Part shown: in pieces, positions 18,726 through 30,550 of the stretch
How the letters are laid out: each line of letters starts with the position of its first letter
Position numbering within the stretch: position 1 is the stretch's first letter
Assembly: GCA_027627225.1 (NCBI GenBank)
Contig: CM051029.1
Location: 8,216,426-8,280,425 of the forward strand
Length of the DNA stretch: 64,000 nucleotides
Origin: Congeria kusceri
Taxonomy: Eukaryota; Mollusca; Bivalvia; Myida; Dreissenidae
Reading direction: 5' to 3'
Position numbers and translations under genes: made by a program
Notes under the pieces: generated by a model
Told to the model about the DNA's origin: nothing
The model's input: only the letters and a program-made list of their open reading frames with translations
Database searches by the model: none

Positions 18726-20428
18726 TAAGAGAACCCAACCCTTGCAAATTTGAATAAAAACCACAATTTTGATCAATCTGATCTATTTCTATAAGGAACA
18801 TGAAGTCCTATTACACTGGTTTAAAGATTTATTGGAAAAAATATATAATTGAACATGTCACATATAATGGTGTTTTGAGGCAAAAATTTAGACGGAAAAA
18901 ATGTACTTGGGTACATCTGGAAAACATTATTTTAACTCAGAATTAAGCATAAGTTTGAGCTTTATTAGGCATAGCAGATACAATATATAAAGTCAGAAGT
19001 GAAAACAATCTTCATTCGCATTCTAAATGTTACAAAATAGGTTTTTAGTTCGTTTTGAACAAATTTGTTTTTTAAGTTTCTGCATTTTGGGGGGTAAAAT
19101 CCATATAAATGTAGCATTTCAGAAGCCATTTGACTCCAGAAAATGGTTTGTTTACATAACAATCAACATATTTGATCTCCTGTCACACAACAAAACAAGA
19201 ATTTGACCCCAAAATGTCAATGCCATATAATAATTAACAGTCTTCTGTCACACATGAACCTGTGGGTGAGGTCAGCCGCCTGCAATCTTCAATCTGTTCC
19301 AGGTACTCTCTGCTGAGTAATCTGTGAAAATAAATTGGATTTCTGTGCATGTTTACTCAATATTGTGATTTATAGTGTAAGTTAGATACAATAAGTGTAC
19401 ATATACATAGTTTACTAAGTTTTATTTACTGCGATAAGGCTAGTCGCTATGCCGGCTTCAGATTGTCGAGCTCATGTGCGAACAATTCAGTTCTAAAACG
19501 GGTATGAGGGTCCCAACAAGGGTTAAACTCATGCTTGTCCTACTGGTGTTGATAAGAAGAATGCCAGGCTGGACAAGAAAACATTAGATAGTAGAATACA
19601 TGACAATAATCATGTACTAACCTTAAAAAATACCGATGGTACGGACACAACTGTGTCAGCTTTACGGCCCCGCCCCAACTCTCCAGTGTGGTGGACAAGT
19701 AAAGTAGCTTTGATGACTCGTCACTTCACCCAGACTTGTATTCCAATGAGTTGATGGTTCCGGCTGAGGTCCTGGTTCTTTTCAACACTGCATTTATAAA
19801 ACATACTCAAATTAAACCAAACTGTGATGGTGATTTAAATTTTGATGCCGCTATCTCCATTTGGTGGGGTCTAGGTTGGCGTGAGCGGCTTAAGTGTTTT
19901 ATGAGTGCATTTCATGTATTTTTCAGCTGAAAGTCTGATTGAACTACAATTACAAAATAATTTATGAACTAAATAGGATCTGTTAACTTTGCAAATTAGG
20001 AAAATTGGTATTATTCAAAGTAGGTAGGTCGGACGGTCATCATGGCCAAAGCATCGGCCAGTGCGGACACGACAATTGCGGGCATTATTGTCAGTTACAG
20101 GTTCTTAAACTAAATATTCAGGATTACAGCACAAGGCATTATGACATAAATGAGAGAATTGTTGAAACTAATGCAAATTAATGTCAAAATGAAACTGAAA
20201 AACAACACGACGAATACAATGGGTCTCGGATTTCCACTCTGGTGGACATTTTGCTTTAATTTTCCCATATTTACCACCCTAATGTCCCCTAGTGCAACCA
20301 CCCCATAAAATACAGCCCTAAATGGGGTCAAGGTGGTATCTGGCAGTTATTTTTTCCAGTACAGTGTGTTTGTAAGAGTCCATTTTAAAAATCCTTGCAG
20401 ACGACTAATATTAGGTGAAGTTCGTAAA
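18726..20428. other. Spacer between the two direct repeats
   Basis: About 1.7 kb. It includes GC-richer stretches near 19640-19740 and 20030-20330. No ORF shows a recognisable domain, and there is no obvious primer-binding site or polypurine tract, so I do not call an LTR element. Confidence 0.5.
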
Positions 20429-20878
20429 GGTTACGCATGCGCAAATAAATTGCTTGTTTGTTACATATAAAATATTCAAAATTTGATCTCACTTTTCACC
20501 ATGACCAAGCTACTTTCCAGTATATCACCATACATTGTTGTAAAGATGAGGACATAACCTTTTGAAAAAACAGCATGTCAAAAAATTCTATGTGTTGTAA
20601 CTCAAAATATTTACCTTAGAAACAACACACCGGTTTTGATGGGCATGGAGGCTGCCATTTTGCGCATGAATATATGGGCCAAAAGTTATGAAGCTGGGAA
20701 CCACTAGACAAAAAGTAGTGCACAAAACAGCCTTTTTTCTTATTACTTGCATATATACCTTTAAAATGATACCAAAACGTATCATTTAAACTGTATTTTG
20801 CAAATTATATGCCTCCCGCACTCAGCCACATGTGATTATTATCTAACTGTGACTTCCGTTTTGGGGTAATTAGACCTA
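20429..20878 (+). repeat. Direct repeat copy 2 (about 450 bp)
   Basis: Second copy of the 18263-18725 sequence in the same orientation. Similarity starts sharply at GGTTACGCATGCGC and ends at TTAGACCT, which looks like a defined element boundary rather than a random duplication edge. Confidence 0.92.
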
Positions 20879-21721
20879 TTTAAAACAAAAGCGGAATCGG
20901 AGTTTGTTCCCTTTGGAAAGCATGATCATTTGAACGAGTATTGAATTTTATGTGCATATGACAGCGTTTACTTACCTTGATATAAATCATTCTGACTGAC
21001 GAAAACGTAATAAAAGAGGTATATTTTCAAGAGCAAAATACACAGTAACAATGTACATTTTGTCGGCTATGATCAGCTGCCATGATATGTGACAGTGTGG
21101 TTGGCCAATTACCGAGAAGCATATTAGTTTGACTGTTTATATCTATGTGAAATGTTGTAACATGGACTAATGAGATGTCAATAATTTTCTCTATTGGAAA
21201 ACTGACAAAGAACCCAAGTCAAACGGCAAGCCTAATACCAAGCTGTGTACGGGTTAGTATCAGTTCATTATCTAATTGTAAAGCCATTTGTTTGTATGGT
21301 AATAGTTACTAAGAAAATGACAACTCGTGAATGGTCGTGTAAATATACTTAATAAACATGTTTGATTTTTATTTATACACGGAACATAAAGTTTGGAATT
21401 ATAATAAGACGAAGTACTAGTATTAGTTTCCAAGCTTATTTAACAAAGTTCTATGTTTTGAAATAATCATATAATTATGTTACAATTTCCATATTGAAAA
21501 TGCTATCAATTTTGCTTTGTCATTCTGTTTAAGTGTTATAACATAACCTTATAAGTCGGTTACTTAAACATCTGTAAAAATTCAACATTTGGCATTAAAT
21601 TTTGCTCAACTGACATCGGTGCCATATCAGACAATAATTTAAGCAATGATTGTTGTGTAAATTAAAATCAGTCTGTAAGTAGAATCTACTGTAAAACTGT
21701 GTACTGAAAACTTATTTTCAG
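20879..21721. other. Unassigned AT-rich stretch
   Basis: No gene or clear repeat. It ends in a polypyrimidine tract and AG (ACTTATTTTCAG) that could serve the exon-like ORF that follows. Confidence 0.5.
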
Positions 21722-21938
21722 TGATGCTGCTTTTCAAAAAAGCAAACACACATCCAGTACGATGGGCGACATGTTAGATGGCGACCAGGCTGTTAGTGTT
21801 CAACCAGAGGCATCGCTAGTAGCAGTCGCATTCCCATATTCATCAATAGCTGGGCGCACCCAGCTGATGTTCAAAAATGAGAAGGCCAGAAACATTGATT
21901 CTCTGGGTCTTCTTGCCAAGTTGCCTATACTGACGTGA
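21722..21938 (+). other. Exon-like ORF of unknown origin
   Basis: After an acceptor-like ACTTATTTTCAG, a frame is open for 71 codons from 21723 to TGA at 21936-21938, with a Met at 21762 (MGDMLDGDQAVSVQPEAS, later FKNEKARNIDSLGLL). Composition is less AT-rich and more protein-like than the surroundings. It could be the 3' terminal exon of a decayed or transposon-borne gene. I do not recognise the family. Confidence 0.3.
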
Positions 21939-23462
21939 TAAAAATACTACAGCAGAGGACATCGCTGGCTCCGGTTTATGTACAATCGAAACATTCAACT
22001 GTGAAGGCGCGGACAGTTTATTTAGTATTTAACATGTAAATATAATGGATGGGAAACCCTATATTACAGTTGCAAAAAAGGACGTTAGAAACTTTTGTAA
22101 CACAAATTAGCGGATTTTTTAAAAAGCACTCATTTTTTAAAACAGTAAAGTTCATGATTGACATGGCCTGGAACGTTAAATTTTTTTAGATGAAAATGTG
22201 TTAATGCAGCACATATTGGTTCTGTCTGTTATGTTTATATTTATTTCATTTATAAAATGTAGTAATTGTAAATTTAGTTAATTCAGCTCTTTTGTTTATA
22301 TTCTAGATTATGTGTTTAGACTTTTTGAATAAATATTGTTTATAATAGAATAAACAACGATGAAACAAAGTTTAATTTTAATGTTTTATCTTCAAAATTT
22401 ATGGAACTAATTTTACATATTGCTTGTATGTTGTATCTAAGAACTTTTTAAAGTTTTATGGGACAATCTTTCTTAAGTTCTCAATAATTATCTAAAAATA
22501 TTTTTTAAAAAGGTATCTCTGAACAATAAATCCAGATTAATTTTTTATGGGGGTAGTGTTAACAACTGTTTTAATTTTTCAAATTTGCATGGTAAAGTAT
22601 ATTTGTTTTGCCTTTATTGTGTGGCTTATTGTCCAAGAATAAAATATATATTGGTTTAGATTCAGAGCATGCATTAAATAAGCATGTTTATCACATTTTG
22701 TATATGGCTTTCAAAGAATAGAACAGGAAAATTCTCATTGATCATAAATATAATTAGCAATATGAGTACATATTACTTCCATATAAATTGATTCAAGAAT
22801 AATTGTTGATTTTTTTCATATATGTGTTCAATATTCATAAATGTTTATTTATATGAAGTTTATGAAATATTAATAAAGTATTTCACTTGTAAAGATGCCT
22901 ATAGCTTTTCAGTTTTTGATGTGTTTAGCAAAAGAGGAGGTATGGTAATTAAAAAACTATATCTGACAAACAAAATGGTAAAATCTCCCAAAATTTTGCA
23001 GAATAGTCCAGATATGAACGCCCTTCAAGAAAATAATATGATTTGTCGTGTTCTAGACATTGAGTATTATGGGTTGAATACCTTAAATATACCTGCAGCG
23101 ATAAAATAATGCTGATGTAATAGGAATATTTACGTCGAAATTGCCAAGTTTTACAACCTACGGCTACCCTAAACCTTCAGTAATACTGTTTTCTCATATA
23201 GGATAATTTCATTGATTGCATTTGCCGAATACTGGTGTATGACAACGATATGAACGACATTTCGCTTGTGATCCAAATAAACTGGGATTGGAGTGTGTAA
23301 TTAATATGTAAGCAAAACACATATAAAACATAAATGTATAATGTTTTTTTGTAACATGTCATCAATATAAACATCGAAATAAAATAGTAATATACATAGG
23401 AGTGTACATCAAACTAATATAAAAGTATATCGTTAACATTCGATGCATGCTTAAATATACCG
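21939..23462. other. Unassigned AT-rich stretch
   Basis: No recognisable gene. A 95-codon ORF at 22822-23109 lacks domain features and is very AT-rich; I do not call it. Confidence 0.5.
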
Positions 23463-24430
23463 ATACGAGAGTTGTCCCAGAATAGCGTATAACTGATATC
23501 TAGATAATGCGATTATACAGGAATAATTAAAATCATGCTTGTTGTACTTACAGCAATGCAATGCATCTTACTACTCCTGTCAAAATGGTATGTATGTACC
23601 TTCAACAGGAATGAAGTTATATACCTTTTGGAACACAATATGTAGCGAAGCGGCCTACACAACGTTAGTATAAAGCACGTTTTTTACGTTATACGCTTAT
23701 TAATTCTCAAAACATTGTCCATAGTACTGGATACATTTGCTGTCCTGTTGTTGTTTTTTTTTGTGAGTACATAAACAAAACAATACTTAATGAGTGTCCT
23801 ACAGCATAATGTTCGATGTTTCCGTCCTGTTTGCGTCCCCATAGATTACCATCCCATGGACTTGATTGTTGGACGTGATAGTTACCGGTATGTTTTGTGT
23901 CATTTCGCTGTGCGTCTATATAGTTGGAAACCTCTTTTGTCGCTTGTAAATAAATTCCAAAATTATATATTTGTGTTTATAGTGTATGTTTTGTTACCAA
24001 CCTGTGTTCCGATGCAATCGTTTGACGTCAAGATTTCATGCGAATGCTGAACAACATGATAAACAGATCCGCCACAGAAACTGTTGTAGTGACTTCATTT
24101 TAATGCAACCTCTTTTATTGACACACCAACGTGCTTTTTTATCATAACTTATATTTTAAAAACTAAATAGTTTGTATGAAGGACACACATTGCATTTTAT
24201 GTATGATGTCATTATGTCTATTAGAAAATAAAACAGTGTGGGCTGCAATGTTTACTTAACATTTGATATACGCATATTTTTCAAAGACATATATGATTAA
24301 AGGGACTTAAATTCATTATGCAGATGTAAAAGACACAGGTATTACATGCGCACATGCTCAAACAAACAACATCATGCTATTATTATTTGCTTTCTTAAAT
24401 AGTATACGCTATTTTGGGACAACCCCGTAT
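23463..24430. mobile_element. Non-autonomous TIR element (about 0.97 kb)
   Basis: The left end ATACGAGAGTTGTCCCAGAA and the right end, reverse-complemented (ATACGGGGTTGTCCCAAAAT), match, and continue through AGCGTATA. The inverted terminal match is about 27 bases with three mismatches and one gap. Inside is an 86-codon ORF (23790-24050) with no recognised transposase motif. The superfamily is unknown; TSDs could not be defined. Confidence 0.75.
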
Positions 24431-24756
24431 GAACAACAAATTTGTCGACGCTTTGCAGTGTCCAACATTGATTTATGCACATCTAAAATAATACGCATAT
24501 TTTGTTATACTAAATTCATGCATATATGTTTATATCAATTTTAATCGCAAGACAGTTTAAGGTGTTTACAATATTTAATTAATGTACTTAATATAATGTC
24601 CGAATTCCCGATGGCGTAATACACGTACAACACGGACGTACCTTTAACTGAGTGTATGGAAAAATGCATGTCAAACAGGCTTTGGGCTGTTGTTGAACAA
24701 CTAACTGCCTGTATGTAAGTGGCACATGACAAATGCTGATATTTTCTAAAATTTAG
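24431..24756. other. Unassigned spacer
   Basis: About 325 bases between two TIR elements. Nothing recognisable. Confidence 0.5.
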
Positions 24757-26644
24757 AACCTGTCTAAACCGAACGGCGTCAGGACCGGGCTTATCGTTCG
24801 GTTTTCAGAGGTGTTCGGTTTATCCAGGGTTTTTTTTAAATGCCATTTTCCTTTAAAAATGTACGTTCTATTTTATATGATAATTCGAGTATATGATAAG
24901 ACAAAAACATGCTTTTTTTATGAATACACTTTTTTATTTTATTTTTATTTCAAGTACAAAATGTCTACTGCCATTGCCCACTACCTCTGATTCAAGTTAG
25001 GCAGTTGTCAGCTACTGGCATAGGTATGTGCACTTGGTACTGGTAAACCGCTTAGATCGGCTAAGCTTGCCCAGCAATAGTGTGAGTAGGTTAACTGACC
25101 GCCGTGATATGAGTGAAATACTGTTAAAAACGGCGAATATTCCAAGCACACAAACAAACAAACAAAATGTATATTTGTACAAAAAACGACACTCAAACCA
25201 TCAATCAAACAAGTTAATGTATTCAACGAAACATATATCTACATATGTTTAAAGAAATCACCAATTGTTGGCTGCTTTGATTAGTTTAAACATATTTATT
25301 TTAGCGCGATTTTATGGCAAGCCTTAGAGTTATGGAGATCAGTGATCGAAATATTGTTAGAATTTACTATATGTATAAATTAATTACACTGTTCTGAAAC
25401 ATTTAAAGCTTTACCCTGTACATACATTTTAACATAAAACACGACCGACTTATCTGTTTTTCATAATTTTACCAGTGTCGTATGCACCAACTAGCTGATC
25501 GCTAATTTCACCACTGCCCCGTTATCGCCATGGCGATTATGCCCTTTGCGTGTAATTGTGTCACTTAATATCGGGTTCACGCTTCCGCCGTTGTGTCTAC
25601 ATCTGTCTGACAGAGCTGTGTACTGACGCTCTAAGCATTATGGGTATGCGTTACTTTCCAGCATAGCTCGCAATGGTTGATTAAACATCCAATTCAGGTT
25701 AGATACCCAGTAAATCGATGTGTTTCCCTCCGTTTTAAATTCGAAGTATTACCTTTTACTAGAGTTCCTTTTTTCATCTGCTATGAAAAGTATTTAGCAA
25801 TGTCTTTTGAGGTTGATTATAATATCCTCTGTGTGTTTGGGAAATTGTTGTGCATTTCTTTGGAGGCTAACTTGAAAGATGAGCTTTTGGGGTGTGTTTA
25901 CTGGGGCATGGGGCTTTTGTCGAAATATGACTTCGCAAACCCTAGTTTCTACCGGTGTCTGCATTCAGTTGAGACGCATTTTCTTAGAAGTAACATGCCA
26001 TATATTTTTATTGCAATTTTCGGAAGAGGAAAGATTCATCTCTTAACAGACACTAAGCTTGCACAATCTGATATCTGAAAGTTCGCCGTTTTATAATGGG
26101 ACCCAATGGGAATTGGATTTACTGGCATCTAACCTTGAATTTTCGCACAAATCGAAAGTGAAAGTAGCTTTTTATAATAAACACGCTAAACAGCGCTAAA
26201 CACGAACTAATAATTTGTTTATTTAACAGAAATATATTCTTCTATCGGTATTAACTGAATATAAGACTGATTTATGGTATCAATAAAGTCAGTTCATGAA
26301 ACAACTTTCATACGCGGGATTACAACATGCGTAAGCACATTTCGCCGTTTTGGGCGAAATAATGCGGTTATGTACAGAGGTTTGGTGTGTGACGTCATTC
26401 TCAGTGTATAGAATGCGCTTCGCGAAGTGTTACCTGACAGGATACACCGTTCGGTTTATTCAGGATTTTGAAGGTTGAATGAGATCAAATGTGTGAATAA
26501 ATCGTTCGGTATTCGGTTTTGACAGGGTTCGGTTTATTAAAGTTTTTTGATATATAAACTAAGAAGGAAAAAAATCGGGCCCGACACAGCTGTTCGGTTT
26601 TAACAGGGATTCGGTTTTCACAGAGTTTGGTTTGGACAGGTTTT
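24757..26644. mobile_element. TIR element with subterminal TTCGGTTT repeats (about 1.9 kb)
   Basis: The left end AACCTGTCTAAACCGAAC pairs with the right end GTTTGGTTTGGACAGGTT as imperfect inverted repeats (16 of 18). Next to both ends lie clustered copies of TTCGGTTT followed by CAGG-like words (24800-24830 and 26448-26620), the usual look of subterminal transposase-binding repeats. A 133-codon ORF (25677-26078, +) lies inside but is unrecognised. Confidence 0.75.
25677..26078 (+). other. Unrecognised 133-codon ORF inside a TIR element
   Basis: The longest ORF of the element, starting MIKHPIQVRYPVNRC and rich in Phe, Cys and Tyr. No zinc-finger spacing, DDE pattern or signal peptide is evident. 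It may be chance or part of a decayed transposase. I assign no function. Confidence 0.2.
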
Positions 26645-29600
26645 ACTTATCTTTAATTTTGAAAGGTTGGATGCATTCATTTTGCTTCTGCCACATTTTT
26701 TTAATCAATTGAGTTCTGTTGTAAAGGGGTAATATGCCTGTTTTCGGTCGTTAACCTTCGCCAAGGCCCGAAAATAGGTTAAAGACCAGTCGCGTAGCAC
26801 GAGGGCTTTAGCACATTTGTAATATGCGTTGCAACGTGATTGACTTTCATTATATGTACCGTTAATTTTCATTTCAAAATAGAGTTTTGTCGCAATATTT
26901 TGCTAAATATTTGACAATCTAAATTTAATAAAATTATATAAATAATTAACAATATTCAATGATCCCCAAGACTAGTATATATAACGCATTGTAACAGTGA
27001 AAAAGTAAGACCGAATATTACATTACTCAGCACATGTTTCGTCGAATTGGCAGAGTGTATAAGTAACCACCCAGTCTAATATTAGTTACATACAAACATA
27101 TTCTTAAGTCTTGTTTTTCGTTTTATTTAATGTAAAAACGTTGTGTAATGCGTAAAAATTATATGACCCACATTAGCGCGTGTACTTTAGACATGTCATT
27201 CAGTAAACAACCAATACTTTTATCATATGTTGTCTACTTTTGGTTCCTAATTTTGTCGATGTTTTTCGTTTCATGCAATTATTTATTAACGTGTTAGTAT
27301 TTATTTACAATGTAGTGGTTATGTTTTTATTTAACATTGTAAAACAAAACAACAACACAATACATGTAAAATACTTATAAATCTACGTACGGATACCCAG
27401 AAGTGTACAGCGACATGTTATCCAAACGACAATATTAAGAAATATATTGTCCATCTTGATGTTAAATCGAACACGTTCCTAGAAAAGCGATACGTAAAAC
27501 CATGTCTCCAACATTTTTTCTAAATCATTAAATATGTTACAAAAAAATAAACAACCGTGCAATGTTCAACTAATCGGTTCGATAACGTAACGATTACTTC
27601 CTATATATATAACAAATGTTAATGAATGGATTCATGTATGTGCTAAACTTTACACTGTGTCAAATGTACCGATCGTAATACTTATTTGAATATTAAAGTA
27701 TTGGGCAATCATAATGTTTGTTCATTTAAGATACATTTGAAAAATACAAAAACAACGTATGCTTCTTTATGCGTTGTGCCGTCCGTCAACGTTGAAATTA
27801 TTTGATTGGCATATACCAAATACTGCATTAGTTTAAATATATAGTGTTAAAATAGCTGTTGTTCTTAACATCTCATAAATAGAAGCCTAACCAAATCCAC
27901 GTGTTTCGCTCTATTTAATCTAATCGGTGCCGAAATATTGTTAATTAAACTGGTTTATGAATGCAAATTATTTAATCAATTAATCGAATTAAAATTATAC
28001 AAATACGGAAACAAATCGACTCGCATACTTATGCAGCTGTTATAAAAGTTGTAAAAAAATCCTTAAATCATATAGGCCTATCTAAGAAAAACGAATATTG
28101 AAGAAAGTTTAACTTATATTTATCCTTACTTACTTAAATTTACACCTTTAGTGTTAAGGAAGAATCGGCATTCCATAACTGAAGAAGACAATATCGTAAG
28201 ATTTTGAAATACACACAGTGCCGGTGTTTTTGTTTTGTTACATGTAGATTATATTTAATCCACTATCAATCGGTAGCAGTTTTAATACGGTAAGTTTACT
28301 TTCGTGTTATAATCATTCCGTTTTAGTGCATTCTCGCCTAACGTATTTACATAAACCGGATACGAATATTTAACATTTCAATGGTCCAAAATTTGCTTAC
28401 ATGCCATGTTAACTGCTGAATATGGACTTATTTTTGGAGCTTATTAATATTGACAATTTAATAATGTTATAAAATACCAATGTAAATACAAGTATGTCAC
28501 TAGAACGACACACACACAAGGCACCTCCATGTGTGTTATAAAATTCGGATACATCGGTATCCGGATATAAAATGTGTACAAGCTAGTGTATCAGGAATAT
28601 TATAGAAGGAGTGCATTACCGTTTTGTCGTTAAAAAATTCGAACCAGCACAATTTGGTACATATGTCTGGGATGTTTCCACAATACGTATTAACTAATTA
28701 AATTTTTTAAATTAAAATAGGTACTTTTGCTATTTACAGGTTTAATGTTCTCTTTGCATGTACGTTAGTTTCACGGATGACTTGAAATATGCTTGACGAT
28801 ATTGTTTTATAGTTTATATAATATTCTTTTTAATGTGCCTTATGTCCACAGATAAAATGTTTCCAAAGAGGACCCTCTTGAGACAAAGCATCAGTGATCA
28901 AAATGTACCGATTCTTTCAACATGGAAACGAGGCCCTGGATGTAACATTACATGCACGCATACAAAAGCCAACCAAGCGAAGAAATAGCCTGTCATCCAT
29001 TTGTAATCAGGTATAATGTTGCAATTATTCTGACAAGGGAAGTTGATTATCTCCAATTGATCATACTGACCAATGGTCACAGTTGACTGATTTTAAAACC
29101 AGTTTAGTCAAGTGATAGTTTCCCACTCTGTATAAATCCTTCATTCACTGTGTTCTGGGCAGTCAAGATGTGGACAGATATTTTTATTTCAACAGTTTGT
29201 ATTACTTCTGAAAGTTTAGTAATATTTGTATTGTTAATATTTTGTATTATTTATGTATTATAATTGATTTTCAAGTGAGTACTGCTTTGTCTATAATTAT
29301 TTTGCATTGAACTTTGTTCTTACTGGAACCTGTAGACAAGATGGATTTCTTATGTTATCTTCGGTATGGAAAGACTATTAATCATCAATTTATGTTTGTT
29401 GTGCACCATGATCTAATGTTGCAGTTCTAACGTTCACGAGTCCGAACGTACAGAGGCAGGGAGGCAGAGGGAGCCAGAACTGCAGACTATGTAAAGTCCA
29501 AACCACATTTGGTACGTTTATATTTGTTGTAATGTGTATGTGTGAGAGAGGAAAAGTGTAACCTTTCTATGTCTTATAGCTGCTGTGATGTTTTAGTGTG

Positions 29601-29987
29601 TTGTACAGAGTTATTTAAATTGGCCACTAGAAGATTTCTCTAATTATTATATATGCAAAAATGATTAGTGCTTTTATGTATTTTAATGTGATTACAACAT
29701 GATTTTCTATATGTCTGTTGTGTATGGCTTGATCCTTAGTGATTATTAGTGATCCTAAGGCTCGACCGTTGAGTCATCATATCTTATTATATTGGGATAC
29801 TATCGGATTTGGATCTAGACTTGAGACTGTGAATTATTGTAATGTGTATGATTGCATTATTATAAATATAAAGAATATTAAGAAGTGAACTAATGCTGTG
29901 CGTTTGCAACTGATGAAAAGAAATATGTACATCAACTGAACCCAATGTTAGAGAACAGTATATTACACACAAAACGTACTGATGACA
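26645..29987. other. Intergenic, no supported gene
   Basis: AT-rich and featureless by eye. It may include upstream parts of the decayed HARBI1 element that follows. No Ig-like exon was seen on either strand. Confidence 0.5.
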
Positions 29988-30320
29988 TTGAGGTATGTTG
30001 CAACTGGCCCTATTCAGCTGAATGATTGCGTTGCTCGTGCCATATCACAGCCTACTGCATCTAGTGCAATTGCAGAGGCTTAGTACTCAGTTTAGTTCGC
30101 ATGATAAAGTTGCTCTTTACCTCCAGTGTATACTGTATGAACAAGAATTTACTAAAAACGCTCATGCGTTTTATGGAAAGGCTCAGCTCAACGAGTTTTG
30201 ATGGTATTGATGGAACCAAAATTAGAAGCAAAGCTCCTGCAGGGAAATAGGGTGGTTTGTTCACAAGGGGTACCATATCTTCAATGACAAGGTTGCATTT
30301 GATGATAATACTGCAACAAC
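29988..30320 (+). pseudogene. HARBI1-like (PIF/Harbinger) transposase remnant
   Basis: In broken frames the + strand reads LRYVATGPIQLNDCVARAIS followed by QPTASSAIAEA, corresponding to the HARBI1 block 'LRFYATG...ISQ.TVSR.I'. Further on it reads FDGIDGTKIRSKAPAGK (family block 'GAIDGTHI.IK.P') and, one frame over, FVHKGYHIFNDKVAF (family block 'NRKGYHSINVQ'). At least one stop and two frameshifts separate the blocks. The order and spacing support a dead DDE transposase. Family knowledge is from PIF/Harbinger nucleases. Confidence 0.75.
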
Positions 30321-30461
30321 GTGTGTTAAAGGCTGTAAGTCGTCAAAGTACTGTAATAAATGAAATGTGTTTATAACTCTTGGTGTATATAGTGCAACAC
30401 GACTAAATATAGATGTTTATATGTTATCAATAAATCATTGCAATATCATGTTCTAGCGCTC

Positions 30462-30550
30462 ATATATCGTCCGTTAAGAGCCAGTATGTGCTATCAGTCT
30501 TCTTTGCACCTATGCTGATAGCACCTTCTGGCTTTCAATGGACGATATAT
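30462..30550 (+). ncRNA. Candidate pre-miRNA-like hairpin
   Basis: Arms 30462-30497 and 30515-30550 (36 bases each) pair with 31 Watson-Crick pairs, two G-U pairs and three mismatches, leaving a 17-base loop. The size (89 bases), bulge pattern and short loop resemble a microRNA precursor. The 3' arm contains TAGCACCTTCTGGC, near the miR-29 seed but not the same. It could instead be a small foldback transposon. Strand is arbitrary. Confidence 0.45.

Noticed and set aside
18263..20878. LTR retrotransposon with the direct repeats as LTRs
   Set aside because: No TG...CA ends, primer-binding site, polypurine tract, gag/pol motifs or clear target-site duplication.
22822..23109. 95-codon ORF
   Set aside because: Very AT-rich, no domain and no splice support.
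30462..30550. Assignment to the miR-29 family
   Set aside because: The resemblance covers TAGCACC only and the next base differs from the family seed; called only as an unnamed hairpin.
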